Below are positions 1-13,163 of a DNA stretch of 64,000 nucleotides, piece after piece. The notes beneath the pieces are model-generated. The model was given only the letters and a program-made list of their open reading frames with translations, did not search any database and was not told where the DNA came from. Within the stretch, counting starts at the first letter, position 1; the number at the start of each line of letters is the position of its first letter. The position numbers and the translations under genes were made by a program. The stretch is from Brachypodius melanocephalos (lineage: Eukaryota; Chordata; Aves; Passeriformes; Pycnonotidae): positions 66,451,859 to 66,515,858 of the forward strand of contig VZSR01003803.1 in NCBI GenBank assembly GCA_013398615.1, read 5' to 3'.

Positions 1-58
1 TATATCTATATCTCTATATGTGTATATATGTATATATATGCATAGATATATACATATC
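1..58. repeat. TA/TG-rich microsatellite
   Basis: Alternating TA and TG dinucleotides with scattered interruptions run from the window edge to about position 58. This is a decayed AT-rich simple repeat that probably continues outside the window. Confidence 0.85.
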
Positions 59-1102
59 CATACAGAGATTTGAACTGTACATGGTAACATTTTGAAACTA
101 AAGGAAGCTGCAACGAAACACATTGTTAAATCAGATTTCATTTCCTGTAGCTGTCTCCTTCTTCCCTTTGACCTTTAATGTCACCAACACAATGCTTGCC
201 ATGGCTCAATGTGTGTCTGTGCCTCATTTACTGGTGTTTACAGAAAGATTTTCTTCCATCACCTGGCCACACTTGTGGCAGACACCCCTGGCTGAGACTT
301 TCTGGCTCCTGCCAATCCAGGATCTGGCTTTGACTTCTTGTTTCCAAAAAAATGCTGGTCCAGCGGACTCCTCGGTCTGATGTACCATTTTCTTTGCAGT
401 GCTCTGAAAGTCTCAGAACAAATTCCTTATCTCATTGTCTGCCAGAGAAACCCGCATTCCCATCTTTCTGAGACCCAGTAAGCTCAGAATCAATTTTTCC
501 TCTTTTTCCTTTATTGTGAAGAGGCAACAGTTGTGATCAGGCTGCTCTGCCTGGGTCAGCATGTGACTGCCCAGGAGAGCCATGACCCCTCTCCTGGGAG
601 TCACCTTGCTTCTCTAGAAAACTCCAGTCAGGGGACATTTTATCAGGTTTTAAAAACTGTGCTGGAGGTACTTCTGATGACTTGAATCTCAATATAAAAT
701 GCTTATCAAGGGGCAGATTGCAAGTTGGATTACTTGTTGATTAATTAATTTTCCTAAATTAAATTAATTTGTTGCAATAGGAACAGCTGCTAGACTTCAC
801 AAGGGCTGGAGTTTTTGTAGTACTGAAATGTATTGGAGTATTAACCCTTTGCTCTAGCACAGGACAGAGAGTATTTAAATGCGTCCTGTGAAAATGAAAA
901 TGTACTGCATACAAGACACGCAGTTTCCGAAGAAGCAATTTTTGGAAATTCCCAGGAGCAGGATGTGAAAAAATTTGAAATAAAATAAAAATGTGGCATT
1001 TAAAACTCCTTGCATTTCTAAGGCAGTGTTCTTCCACCTCTGTAAAAAAGTCTGCATTTCCCTGCTCACTCCTCTTCTCCCGAAACAACCACTGGGCAAA
1101 AT
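59..1102. other. Unique AT-rich sequence, no gene seen
   Basis: I see no repeat family, splice-like exon or RNA gene here. The short open frames (up to 120 codons, 759-1121 minus) have no recognisable motifs, and the longest runs into the CR1 tail that follows. Noncoding is the simplest reading. Confidence 0.5.
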
Positions 1103-2050
1103 AAATCACAGACTCACACAATTAACTAGGTTGGAAATTATCTTGGAGATAATCAAGTCCAGCCTATGACCTAACACCACCTCATCAACTAAACTGTGGC
1201 ACTGCGTGCCGTGTCCAGTCTTTTTTAAACACCTCCAGTGATGGTGACTCTACCACCTTTCTGGACAACCCATTCCAATGCCCAATCACTCTTTCTGTAA
1301 AGGATTTTTTTCCTAATGTCCAGCCTAAACCTCCCCTGGCACAGCTTGAGGCTGTGTCTTCTCATTCTGTCACTGGTTACCTGGTAAAAGAGACCGACCT
1401 CCACCTGGCTACATCCACCTTTCAGGGAGTTGTAGAGAGTGGTAAAGTCACCTCTGAGTCTCNNNNNNNNNNNNNNNNNNNNNNNNNNNNNNNNNNNNNN
1501 NNNNNNNNNNNNNNNNNNNNNNNNNNNNNNNNNNNNNNNNNNNNNNNNNNNNNNNNNNNNNNAGAATGACCTCCCTGCTCCTGCTGGCCACACCATTCGT
1601 GATACAGGCCAGGATGGTGTTGCCTTCTTGGCCACCAGGACACTCTGCTGGTCATGTTCAGCTGCTGTTGACCAGCACTGCCAGGTCCCTTTGGCTGTCC
1701 AGCCACTCTGTCCCCCACCTGTAGTGCTGCATGGGGTTGTTGCAGCCAAAGTGTAGGACTCAGCACTTGGACTTGTTAAACGTCATAGTGTTGGATTCAA
1801 CTCATCACTCCAGCCTGTCCAGGTCTCTCTGCAGAGCCCTCCTACCCTCCAGCAGATTGACACTAGCTTCCAGCTTGGTGTCATCTGCAGATTTACTGAT
1901 GGTGGACTCAATCTCCTCAACCAGATCACCAATAAAGGTATTAAACAGCCTGGGCCCAACACTGATCCTTGGGAGACACCACTAGTGACTGGCTGCCAAC
2001 TAGATGTGGCACCATTCATCACCTGGATGCTCTCTCCAACACGTCTCCAT
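1103..2050 (-). mobile_element. CR1 LINE, 5'-truncated, with decayed reverse transcriptase
   Basis: The plus strand carries the reverse complement of a CR1 3' end: a degenerate tail of cacag/cacac words at about 1103-1125, then the typical text around 'aagtccagcc' and 'ggttacctgg'. Read on the minus strand, the upstream part (about 1960-2022) encodes TSGVSQGSVLGP, which is reverse transcriptase motif B of CR1 ORF2. Further on, around 1300-1450, the C-terminal tail of ORF2 is visible (GRFRLDIRKK). The frame is broken several times and the element stops near 2050, so only the 3' third is present. A 100-base gap (1463-1562) interrupts it. It encodes no working protein. Confidence 0.93.
1463..1562. 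other. Assembly gap (100 N)
   Basis: Exactly 100 N, the conventional placeholder for a gap of unknown size. It lies inside the minus-strand CR1, so the true length between the two CR1 halves is not known. Confidence 0.99.
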
Positions 2051-5000
2051 GTGTCTGGGAGCTGGCTATTTCTCTTGGGTTCCTTATTCCAGCAGTTATC
2101 CAGGGTGAGCTAAAACACAGATTCCAGCCCCTTGCCTCTTTTCTCCTGGTGTCACAACACTTGTCGGTGCCCATCTCGCTCCTCATCCTTCTCTCACCTC
2201 CTCAGTCCCTGCTTCTCCAACAGCAGAGTGCTCAGGAAGCCTCTTCAGGTGCCTACATGTGAACTCATCCATGTAACTCCTGATGCAGGAGCAAAGGAGG
2301 GATCATCTTTGAGTTCAATTTGGCCTCTCTTCTGCAAGGACTCCCCCAACAAATAGGAGTTTCCCCATATGATTGGTTTCCTAAATCTCCTGTCGGTGTG
2401 GGTTCTCTGTTTCCAACGAAAGAGTCTCCATCAGAAAGGTTCAGTGTTCATCACCTCGGTATGGGGTCTGTGATTTAGCAAGGACAGATTTTGGATGGCT
2501 TTTCATCTCTCACAGGCCTCAGTGTTTCTCCTCCATGGACCTTTGTTTTTATTTCACCACAGATCTTTGCCTGCTGCCTGGCCAGGGGACCGTGGCGTAT
2601 TTCTTTATGTCTGAGACAGTTCTTGTGTTAAGCTTTTCTTGCATTTCAAATATTTATACAGCATCTCTCAGGTGAATTGTTCATCCTGTCTTGGGTAGCA
2701 TCTCCACCTCCTCTACAAAGGCTGTTTATGCAAAATTCCTCCTTGAGGAAAATCCCACTATGCTGAGGAAATTCTGAGCTCCCTCTGCAGGTTTTACTTC
2801 AGTTATAATATGGATTTGATCCATCTCCTGTGCAATGGCTGTCATGATCAGGGATGCCCTTGTGAATACTTTTCATGCTCAACTGTTTTATCTGATTTCT
2901 CCCTGGAGAGCATCTTTGCTACTCCTCAAGGCTGTATTCACTCTGACAGTCTTCTCGATACCATACCCTGGGGAATTTTAATTTTCAATTGTCTCAGTAA
3001 TCTCTGCATGTGTGTTTTAATTGCATGAAAATTTCCTTTTGTACGTCCCAGTTCTTTTTGCTCAGTGTGTGCACACAGTGAACAAACCAGATTTCTATCA
3101 AGTGCCAGTCAAAGGAACTGGAAAAACATACGTATCCTGAAAATTTTCCTCCAGTCCCTGCACACCTTCTTATCCAAATCCATGTAGGCTCCACTGATGC
3201 TCAAAATACTCCAGAAAAACCAGCAAATGAGATAAGAAGAAACAGGATGTTCTTCCAATTTCTGGATGCAGTATCAGGGAGAAAAAATGACATGATTACT
3301 GATAGAAAGTATTTGTGATCATTAAAAAACCAGTAGGAGTCTGAAGAAATTTGACTGAATTTCTGCTGCAAGAGGAAAAACAGCCATAAACTACCCAGAA
3401 GTCCTTTCTTACCTCATCAGGGTATCACTTTCATGGTCCACAAATTCTGTATTCAGATTCTGGGAATCTAATCTTCCCAGTCAAATGTCACAACAAATTT
3501 ATTCCCACAATTTCACTTTTAATTCAGTGTCTCAGCAGCCAAACAGTACGACTTGAGCTTGGTTTGCTCTGAGGGGCTGTTAAAGGGGTAAAGGTTAGTT
3601 TTGGTAATTTGCTGAGATCACTGGCATGGGGGCAGAGCTGATGAGGGACAGATCTCTTTGGGTTTCCAGAAGGAGAACAGGAGGTCTGAAAATACAGAAG
3701 CAGGGCTCGGTCCATTACCAGCAGTTATCCTGTAATGCTGTTTATGAAGCCTGATCAGCTGTGAAATTTTGGGCAGTGACTTTTTGAGGCTATTAACGTT
3801 TGGTATCTAAAAAACACTTGAGCTGAGTGTTTAAATACTTTTTATGATCAGTGGAGGAAAAAGGCATAACTGGGTCAAGATTAAAACTGTGCACTGCAAA
3901 TGTCCAAATGTTGGATAAATCCCTCTGGCCGCTATTTTCACTCATAGAGAGTCCATCCTTGGTTAGCAAGTAAAAAGCCTCCCCTGGTTGTGAAGTAGTC
4001 CATGTCTATTTATAACTATATCTATTTTATAAAGATGTCAGGGAATGGATGCTCTGGTCCCTGGATTTTTGGTGTAGCTGTTGTGCATGATTGGTCATAT
4101 GACCAACTCTGAGTGATCACTCAAGCATTTAAAAGAACAGTTTATGGAAAACGAGGTGCTCTGATGAAGAATGCCCTTAGGATAGAGTGTTGACATAAAC
4201 TGAACCAGCAGCCCCGCTCAGTCTCACCAAGCTGTGCCAATCCCATTTAACCCCAGAGGTTTGTTAAACTTGGGATCAGGAGAACTGTGGCTTGGGGTTG
4301 TTAACCAAAGCTGATGCAAGGTGAAGGGTGGTGTCAAAACCAGGAATCCAGAACACAGTAACAAGACTGTGTTAGAGAGACAGAGGCAGATCCACTTCAG
4401 CCCTTCTTTCACTGTTTTGTCAAATATAAACAAGGAGCTGAATTTTTTCTTTGATTTTCAGCTCTTCACTCTCTGCTATTGCTCACCCCCACTTTGCTTT
4501 CCTGTCCTTTTTCACTGGTTTCTTTCTGTGGTACATAAAGATCACAGAGGGGCTGGACAAATGGAAATCACCTCAGCATTTCTGGACTGTTCAGTCCTTC
4601 TGTGGTTTATAAACAGGTATTCAATAAGGCTTCTTGAGGAACCTGACACAGAGCACCCATCAAAGCCAGGTTTCTGTATAGGTTCAGACAGACCCCTGCC
4701 TACACCACCCTGCCCCTACCCTGCAAATCCTGCACTAGGATGAGAATCTCCCTTTGAGCTGCCTGCTCCCTGCACAGGCAGGGTGTAGAGTAAGCACAGG
4801 GTGCTGTTTGTGTCCCTGCTGCTGGACACAGGTCTGGGCAGTAGTCACAGGAATAATTTCTAAGGCACCTTCATTTGAGATTGTCCCAGTTAGTGCAGAC
4901 ACCTTTGGTACAGTGCCAAAATTCAAGAGATGAGGTGACTGCCTTAAATGTCATGGGACACAAACCCATAGGGTGATTTTTCATTTAATCTTTATTCTGT

Positions 5001-8000
5001 CTTTTGTATTACCCTCACTGAACCTGATGGAAAGTGCAGGAATTCCGCTCAATTTAAAACCAGGACACTGGATTTTAGTCTATAGACACAAGAGTTAGAA
5101 TATATGCCTTTATATTCTTAATAAATCTAAACCCTTTTGCATTCAAGCAAAGTGTTCTAGTTGACTTTTTTTAGAAAAATGCTGTTGCAAAAAACATGCA
5201 GACATTGGAACCACAATATAGGAATATAAATACTTTTCCCAGAAAGATGTTTTTGTATTTTTCTCCTTTTAAAAATTTGTTTTGACAAAAAAATTACTGT
5301 TTTATTGGTATTTAATAAGTCTAAATTAAGCTCTTTTCATAAAATAAAATGTCATGGAGCTCAAGTGAAGTTCTTTCCATTTTGGGAGACTTAGCCTACT
5401 GGATGTCAGCTTCAGGCAAGTTCCTATTCCTCTGGGATTTTTTGCCACTTTCTCTATACCTCCTCTTTAAACAATTTGTCTTTTTCATAGTCCTCTTAGT
5501 CTTTCATAGCCCATAATGTAAAAGAGTTTTTTGTCTATTTTCTACATTGATCATTAAAAGCACCTAGATATTTAGCTCAAGCATGTGTTTTGGATCCCAA
5601 AAGTTAGTACAGTTAATAAATCTGTTCACAATTTCCGTGTTTCACCTTTTCCTGGGATGGCTTTACTTTGGCTATCATCTCCCTCATGCATAGGTTTATA
5701 TGACACTTAGTGCTGGAGCTGAACCAGTGTGGTACCCTCAGCATCGACACTGGGACAAATCCCTCTCTGCACACTTTCAAGTGCTTTCTCCTTTTCTCTT
5801 TCCTTCTTTGTGTTGTTTTACAGCTCTTTTCTACTCCTGAGTTGGAAACCGACTACCTCTTAATTCATCCATGGCAAGAAGGAGAAAGGGAATGGATTAG
5901 CTCAGTTGGTTGAAATTTGATTCCTCTTAACTGCAGAGGGAAAAGTAATGTTTGTTTCGTTTGAAATGGTAGTTCCAGGTTAAGAACTGTCCCTTGACAG
6001 CTGAAGGGGAGTTCAGCTGACAACAGCCTTCTGTATCACTCCTTGTTGTCCAACTCTCTGTGGTCAAAGGAGAAAAGTGAGCAATTCTCCTAATTCTGAA
6101 GGAAATATCTAAAAGAGATGAGGAAGGCCCCAAGTTAAATTCATGTTAAAGTCTGGAGTGATGTGAATGATATCACCTCAGCAGTCTTTAACTGTCTTAC
6201 AAAGAGGTTGCATTCCAGAGGAAATTTTTAAAGTAGTAACTTCAACAGCATCTCAGCAGGTACAAATTCCTTCTTGCTGGTTACCCTGTTGCTCAGTGTT
6301 TGAATTTCTCTTGGACCAGACAAGCAGTTTCATTTTGCCTAAGGTAAATCTCTCTGTACAGCTCTGGTGCCTGCTAGCTCAGTCCTGTAATGCCACCTAG
6401 AAGATGTTGATGATTTTCCTCTCAGCACATTGAGTTGATTTCCTTCACCCTCTGTCTGAACTTTGTCCAGACTGAATCAGAGTGCTGTCTGCTTTGCTTT
6501 TACCATCTATGGTTCCTAAGAACATGATATTTTGAGGCAAAGTTCACTCAAAATGTGACATTCAGAAGTTTTTATGGAAATGGTAAAAACCACTATGGAG
6601 CTCTTCCCTAGAGAACTCAGCCTAAATGCTCATGTTATATTGGAGCCTTTCAGACAAGTGCTTCTCATGCATAGTGCTGCTTGCTGAAAAGGACATCAGA
6701 GTTGCTAGGGGAAAGGAAAAAGTGGAACCAAATTCTGTCTGAGTGGAGTATGAAGGACCCCCACTGATTTTATATGTTTTAAACAGGGTTTAGTTGAATA
6801 CTGCTTGCAGAAATGTGTTTCTCAGAATGGTAGAATAAAATCAAGTTGAACTCTTACTCTTCTGGCTGAAGGGGCAGTAGGTAATAACCTGGTACTGATG
6901 GCAGAGAAAAGAAAATACAGATGAACATGGGTTATCCTTTTGCCTTAAAATTTGAAGCTGGGTATTTTGCACTTGCCTTTTCTATTACTTGGAATTCTCT
7001 ATAACTAACCTGCTCTCTCAAAAAAAGCCAACAAAACAACCTAAATCAGTTTATTTTTGCTAGGCATGAAGAACATCTACAGGGAGCTACTAAAGTAGCA
7101 CCTGTATTCTTGTCAGTCTGAAGCCAGCAAGAAATATATTTTCCAGCTCAGCCACCCACTTGTTGAAGAAGCATGGGGAAATGGAACTGAAGAGAGGTTA
7201 AACAGGGATACAGTACATTTGTAAAGCACTTGATAGGTGTCTAAATGCTAATAGCAGATTGCTGCATGGCCTGTGGCCTAGGTGGCTTCCTCTTACTTTC
7301 TGCCTGCCACCACCCTGTGAGAGGGCATTTGTCTGCTCAGGGAGGTGCTGCCTCTTGCCTCCAGATGCTTTTTTCTGCCTTGAGTGTTGAGACTGGAAAA
7401 GTAGAAAACTTTTGTGCATTTTGGAGAGCTCATCTCTTGCTAGCAGCTCATGACATGCATTACCTGACTGGCCCAATACAGTGATCTTCTCTAGAAGAGC
7501 AGGGGAAGTTGTTTAACCTAAAGCTGACCAGAGTAGAAAAGGTTTCTTATACTCTGCAAGTGTTTGTATTGCTCCTGGCTCTGTCTTTGCACAGCTGTAA
7601 CCATCTCTGTTTTTTAGAAGGGCTACTGTAGTTTAGAGAGGTGAGATTGGGAAGTCACATTTCAGTGTGGACCCAGATATACATTGACAAATTCTGAGGT
7701 CTGTTTTACTTTACCCTGTCCCTGTGTCCCTCTTGAGTATGATCCTGCCCAGCTTGGATGAGTCAAAGGTTAGCTGGATGAACCAAAGACATTTGTGTTT
7801 GTTTCTCTTTAGCACCCATAGAAAACTCACAGCAACCCTCAGAGTTGACACACTGTGAACACTGAAGGTCTATCCTCGTATTTTTTGGGCAGGATTTTGG
7901 AAGAGTTTGTATATTTGTCCAGACTGGCATATATCTGGTAAGTTCCAGACACATCTTGAGCACACAGCTGGATGACTGTGCTCTGTAAGGACAGCAAAGC

Positions 8001-11000
8001 TGAAACTTGCAGTCAGCATCAGCCAGCCTCTGAGTGAATGCTTGAGCTGCTGGAGCTTAAATCCCCACATCCCGAAAGCCCAGCTCTGTTTGCATGCACA
8101 GACCATCTACAGGGTAGAACAGCCACATCCCAAAGCCTTTGATTTGTTGCATATGCTCTGCAAAGGGCTTATTCACAATTTCTTAACAAATGTTTGCAGC
8201 ACCTAGGTGTGAAGGAACACTGGCAGCACAAGCATCGTGGGTAGAGGCAGCACACTGTGCTGGGTGAGCCGTCAGAGCCGAGCAGGCTTTCTCAGGCATG
8301 AGCCCTTCTTGGCTACTAATGTACATTAGCCAGAACACAGGGACTCCTGGATTAGGATGCAGATTCCAGCACAAATAATCTGCATATTTGTCTGAAACAA
8401 ATATTGACTAAAGGAGTGTGAAAATAACTAATTAGAAGTGCGACTGTCAATTTTAGCTCATGCCCATCACAGTTTAATGAGGACTGATGTTACTCAAGTA
8501 TCTAAATTCCTCTGAGTTTTCATTTCCTTTTAAAAAGCCTTTCTATATATTTATTTTTGGTGCTTTTGTTATCAAATATTGTTTGCCAGCTCTAGGTAAA
8601 AAACTCTCTTTAAAGATTATCTGTTTACAAAATCACATATTGATATTTCTGTATTCTTATCAGGAGGAGAGGGGTACTGTGTGTTTGCTCTAGTTTATCA
8701 GCAGAATCATAAACCAGCAGCTGTTATTAAAGCTGAATAAATATGCTGGCAGTGCTGTGGTGTCTTTTAGTTTGAAATCAGACTTTAAAGTATTCAGCTG
8801 TTGGTTTTATTGCTGCGACCTGAGTTGAATAGAAATCTTTATGAAAATTTCTATGTAGAGAATTCTAGACTCAAATTCACTGACACTCAGTGACAGAACC
8901 CTCTAATGCCTCTAACTTTACAGAGACAGTCAGCAAACATTGCCTATCATCTCATGGAAATTGAGTGTGTACCTAATTTCATTGTTAATTACTATCACTA
9001 AGTTGGGTGGGATGTATGGAGGAGAGCCAAAATTCATTTATGTTAATTTTATTATCAGTTTTTTGTTCTTTTCTCCTGTCATTTAGAGATATCCTATCAC
9101 ACAGTACACCTTTTTCCATGAAGAAGAGGTAAGGAAAGAATTAGTAAAGTATATTTTCTCTTTAGACAGGTCTTTACCTTCAGGGTTGCCACTGGTACCT
9201 GATTTTCTGCCCATGTTAAGGTCTCTCTAACCTTCCTTAAAGGCTGCTGTCACAGTGGGTGTCCATTTATCCACTGGTCTCTTGGAAACACTCCTTTTAG
9301 GAATCTCCTTATTCATTCAAGCTGTTCAAATAATTGCCTGTACTAATAAATGGATTATCTAGATTGTATTTCATTGCATGCTTGTGTCTCACATCCTTAC
9401 AAACAAATCTACTCTGACAGCAGAGAAGTCAGGAGCCTATTTTTAACACATCTGAGCAATTAACTCCCCATGGTACTTAGAGGTTATATTTATTTATTTA
9501 TCTTTCCAGCAGTCAGGCTGCATGTAAATGTTGAGAACTGGTACTCAGGTACATACTCAGGTGATAGCTCAGCTTCATTTCAAGATGATACTCAAGTATA
9601 TATTCCTTATTTCTTTTTCCCTGAAGGTTATTTTATAAGAGAAAGGCCTTTCCTCTGTACAAGTGGAATTACTTGCACAATAGTTTTTGAAAGAAGTCTC
9701 TAATCTTCCACAGCCAAGGAAAAAATATCAGTATTGGACAACAGTGCTTATAATTTTTTACTAACGTGATGTATTTAATTTTATGGCAGTGATTGTTATT
9801 ATTTAAAAAAATTGAAGTATTTTTAAAGCCAAGTTGATTATTTTATATTTTTCAGACTAATTCTCCCTCACATAACAATGGCACTGAGTTTATCCTAGCT
9901 TATATTCTGTAAGGGGTGTGGAAGTTTAGATCCTCAGGATTTTCTAAAATTAAAGGAACAGTGTTGTTTACTCTCTCCACAGACCTGTACTGCGGGTTTT
10001 TTGGGTAGAAGAGAGAAGCCCAGAATTTAGCCCTAAGTCTAAAATCAGGGCAGTTGTTTTTACCTGGAAGCTTCTGTATGTTTGCAAATATATACTGGCA
10101 TGAAATGTAGAACAAAGCATGGAAAGAGAGATTTATAAAAAAGGATTTGCAAACCCTAGAGGTAATAATAGAAAGAGTTATAAGTAGGAAACACATAAGC
10201 AGCTGCCTTCCAGCCATACTAGCTGTTGAAAGAATGTAAACAAAATTTAGATATTTAAGTAATGATTTTGGTTTTGTGTTGGATAAATAAGCATTTCATT
10301 TGGATGGAAATACCATCACTTATACGTAGTGTGTGCACAGTCCTCTCTTCTCCTCAGACCTGGTAAGATTATGAATTTAGCTTTGACACTTTCAAATTTG
10401 ACTTACTTGACAATCAAACAAAAAATATCATTTACCAGCTTCCCACAGAATGAGAAAAATATGCAGAACCATTTAATTGTTTTAATCAGATAACATCAAG
10501 ATATTATAATGTAAAATATGTTTTCTAACTGTAACAATGGAATAGTAGTTTGCATATTTTACATAGCTAAGCAAAGTGAATTGCACAAAGCAAATATGAT
10601 TTTAATCATATGTGAAACAATTTGCTGTAACTCAGAAAGTAATTGAAATTTGAAATTATTCAAATTAATTTATGTGGGGTTTTTTAGTTCATGTTTCGTA
10701 ATTGACATATTCCTTTGTTCATTGGTTTTAGTCTAGTTAAATCTTTTTTTAATGTAAATTTTGACCAGTGCTCATGGAAAAAATCCCCACCCTGTTCTTA
10801 ACTAGTGGAAAGAATTACTGTCAAAGTCACATAAAAAACATTCAGTAATTTTCTTTGTAATCTTTTGTCATTGGAGATATGTAAAGGGCAATTTAAGTCA
10901 TCCAGCAGATGAAAAGGCAATAATGATTTGGATTTTAAGCATATGTTTTAGTATTTGCAAATATGCAGTGGAAAAATTGCCACCTCCTAGTACCATGGAA

Positions 11001-11890
11001 GCCCTAGGTTCAGAACTTTTGGAAATTTGTGGAGGTCTTTGGACTTCCAGACTCTCTAGTCTTTGGTGAAGGATTCCTAGTCTGACTGTATCTCCACAAG
11101 AATAACTTCCTCTATCTGTCTCATTTGAGAGAGAAAAAAAATTTAGATTTTCAAAATTTTGATTTGATTTCTCCACAAGATAGCTGTTTAGCAAGAAGTT
11201 TTGGTTTGATGGCTGTTGAGAAGGAAGTTTTAAAATGCCTAAGTCATGTTCTTGTGGAGATCTTGAAAAGGGAACTATGAAAGTTGTCTGTTACTGGTAT
11301 CTGAACTATAGAGTTGCCAGACCTAAAGTTTTCCTTACTTTCAGTTGCTTATTTTAGGCTGTTTGAAGTTGTAAGGCAGCTATCAGTGGGCAGGTGAAGC
11401 AGTGAGCTGTGTGATTCAATAATGCAGGGGGTTCCAGAAGAGTCCTCTCCTGGAGGGAGGGTGGGCAGGCTGTAGCTCTGCTGAATGCTCCTGTCTGACA
11501 GCTGGCAGCCTCCTCAAAGCCAGGAAATGCAGAACATCTCTTGTTTCACTCACAGCACTCAACATCTCACTATCTCAAGATAAGAGAACCCCAGCAGCAG
11601 CAAATTTGGCTGAGGCAACCAGGAGTCTGTAGTAACTTTTCTGGAGAGCTCCTGGAGGCTGAGTAAGCTCTGACAGATGAACAAACGTGATGTCTTATCT
11701 TCCATCCATTTAAGATCAGGCCATGGTTTTAACTTTGTTTTTGGCAATAAGCAGTAAACAGAAAATTACCATGACTTTAGGAAGATTTCTGATGCTGCCA
11801 TACCATGTTCTTCCAACAGTATCATAAAGAAATGAAGGAAATCTGAATTAGCTGAAACTACTGCCAAGTGAGAGCAGAACTGCAGAGCAT
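2051..11890. other. Long unique AT-rich stretch without recognisable genes
   Basis: Nearly 10 kb with no repeat family that I can name and no open frame that looks coding; the longest frames are 60-140 codons and lack motifs. The part just after the CR1 (2100-2350) is somewhat GC-richer. The stretch 9700-11200 is notably AT-rich with many A and T runs. No tRNA-like box pairs or long inverted repeats were noticed. It probably holds ancient repeats too decayed to read by eye. Confidence 0.5.
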
Positions 11891-11894
11891 GCCA

Positions 11895-13160
11895 CATCAA
11901 GGGAAGGCTTGATCATTGTCACTCACTGTCACACCAGGAGATTGTGCAAAGTACTTCAATGGAGTGAGGCTGTTCAGTATTTTCATGAATGACTTCAATG
12001 AAAAAATAAGAATGTACCTTGCAGGTACACAAATCACACTGAAGGATAGAATTAGAAATCCAAACGTCTTGATAAACTCCGGAAAGTCTCACAAAATATG
12101 AAGAAGCTGAGTGTACAAATGCTTCTAAAACTCAGAGAAATTTTTCATTACATGATCTGGTAGGAGTAAATGCAAGGCAGAGCAAGATGCTGGACTGAAT
12201 AAAAGCAAGATGGTGAAAACTGATGCAGGAAATGACCTTTTTATCTAGTGATGTATGTACTGAACATGAACCAGCAATGCTCTGTAACAAGATGCACATT
12301 GTAGTGAGATATACAGCACAAAGCATGTGGTCTGAGACACTAAAAATTACAGAAAGCAGAGAGTTCAGAATATTTACAAATTAAATTTTTTATGAAGTGT
12401 CCAAGAGAATAAAGCCCATCTTATTTTAGGGCATGCTAGCTCAGGACAATCAGGAGTTTCTGTGAAACCATCACAGGGTAGTCACCCATGGGCATAGGGA
12501 GAATTGTAGCAACTTCCTAGCTGCACAGGTTTTAATCCTGCAGTGAAATGACCATGAAAGAACCAAACCTCCCTCTATGTGTAGGGCAACCTCTGCACAA
12601 TCAGCATTACAGCAAAGGCCAGACATGTCTGTGGATTTACCAATGGCAGATGTAGAGCAAAACATGGAAAGAGATATTTATAAGACGTCATTGCAAATAC
12701 CACCTACACAGATGCAGTGCAGCTTTCCAAAGTGTTTCACTGAAGCTTTAGAGATTCCAGTGCTTGGATCATATTTGGCAGAATGTTTTGAGAGAAATGC
12801 AAACTATGCATATACAACACTTGAGGATATTTGAAGACAAAGGTCACAATTTATTCTTGAGATTACCCTGTTGTCTTCAAGGTTCAAGTCTGGTTTGGTC
12901 TGGCAGAGAGGAAAAAATGGACACAAACAGGATACTCCAGAGGAGGTTCAAATTAAGTATTAGAAAATATTCATCACTAAAATGGGTGATCAAACACTGA
13001 ATACCCAGAGCAGTGGGGGAGTCACTGTCTCTTGAAGTTTTAACAAAATGTAAGTGTGGTTCTTAGGGACATGGTTTAATGGTGGACTTGGTTATGCTCT
13101 GTTAACAGCTGGACTTGATCTTGGAGGTTTCTTCCAAACTCACTGATTCTGTGATTCTCT
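11895..13160 (+). mobile_element. Ancient, heavily decayed CR1 LINE
   Basis: The left part (about 11,930-12,310) follows the CR1 reverse transcriptase region. A stretch encoding LFSIFMNDFNEKI matches the usual 'LFNIFINDL' block after motif B. Later text resembles CR1 words such as 'gataaactccggaaa', 'aaatgcaagg' and 'gaacatgaaccagcaatg'. The right part (about 12,930-13,160) follows the 3' end: 'gaggttcaaattaagtatta', then 'acatggtttaatggtggact' and a tail 'gattctgtgattctctga'. The middle (12,420-12,880) is not clearly alignable, so two fragments or one copy with an insertion are both possible. It looks much older than the other copies. Confidence 0.6.
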
Positions 13161-13163
13161 GAC

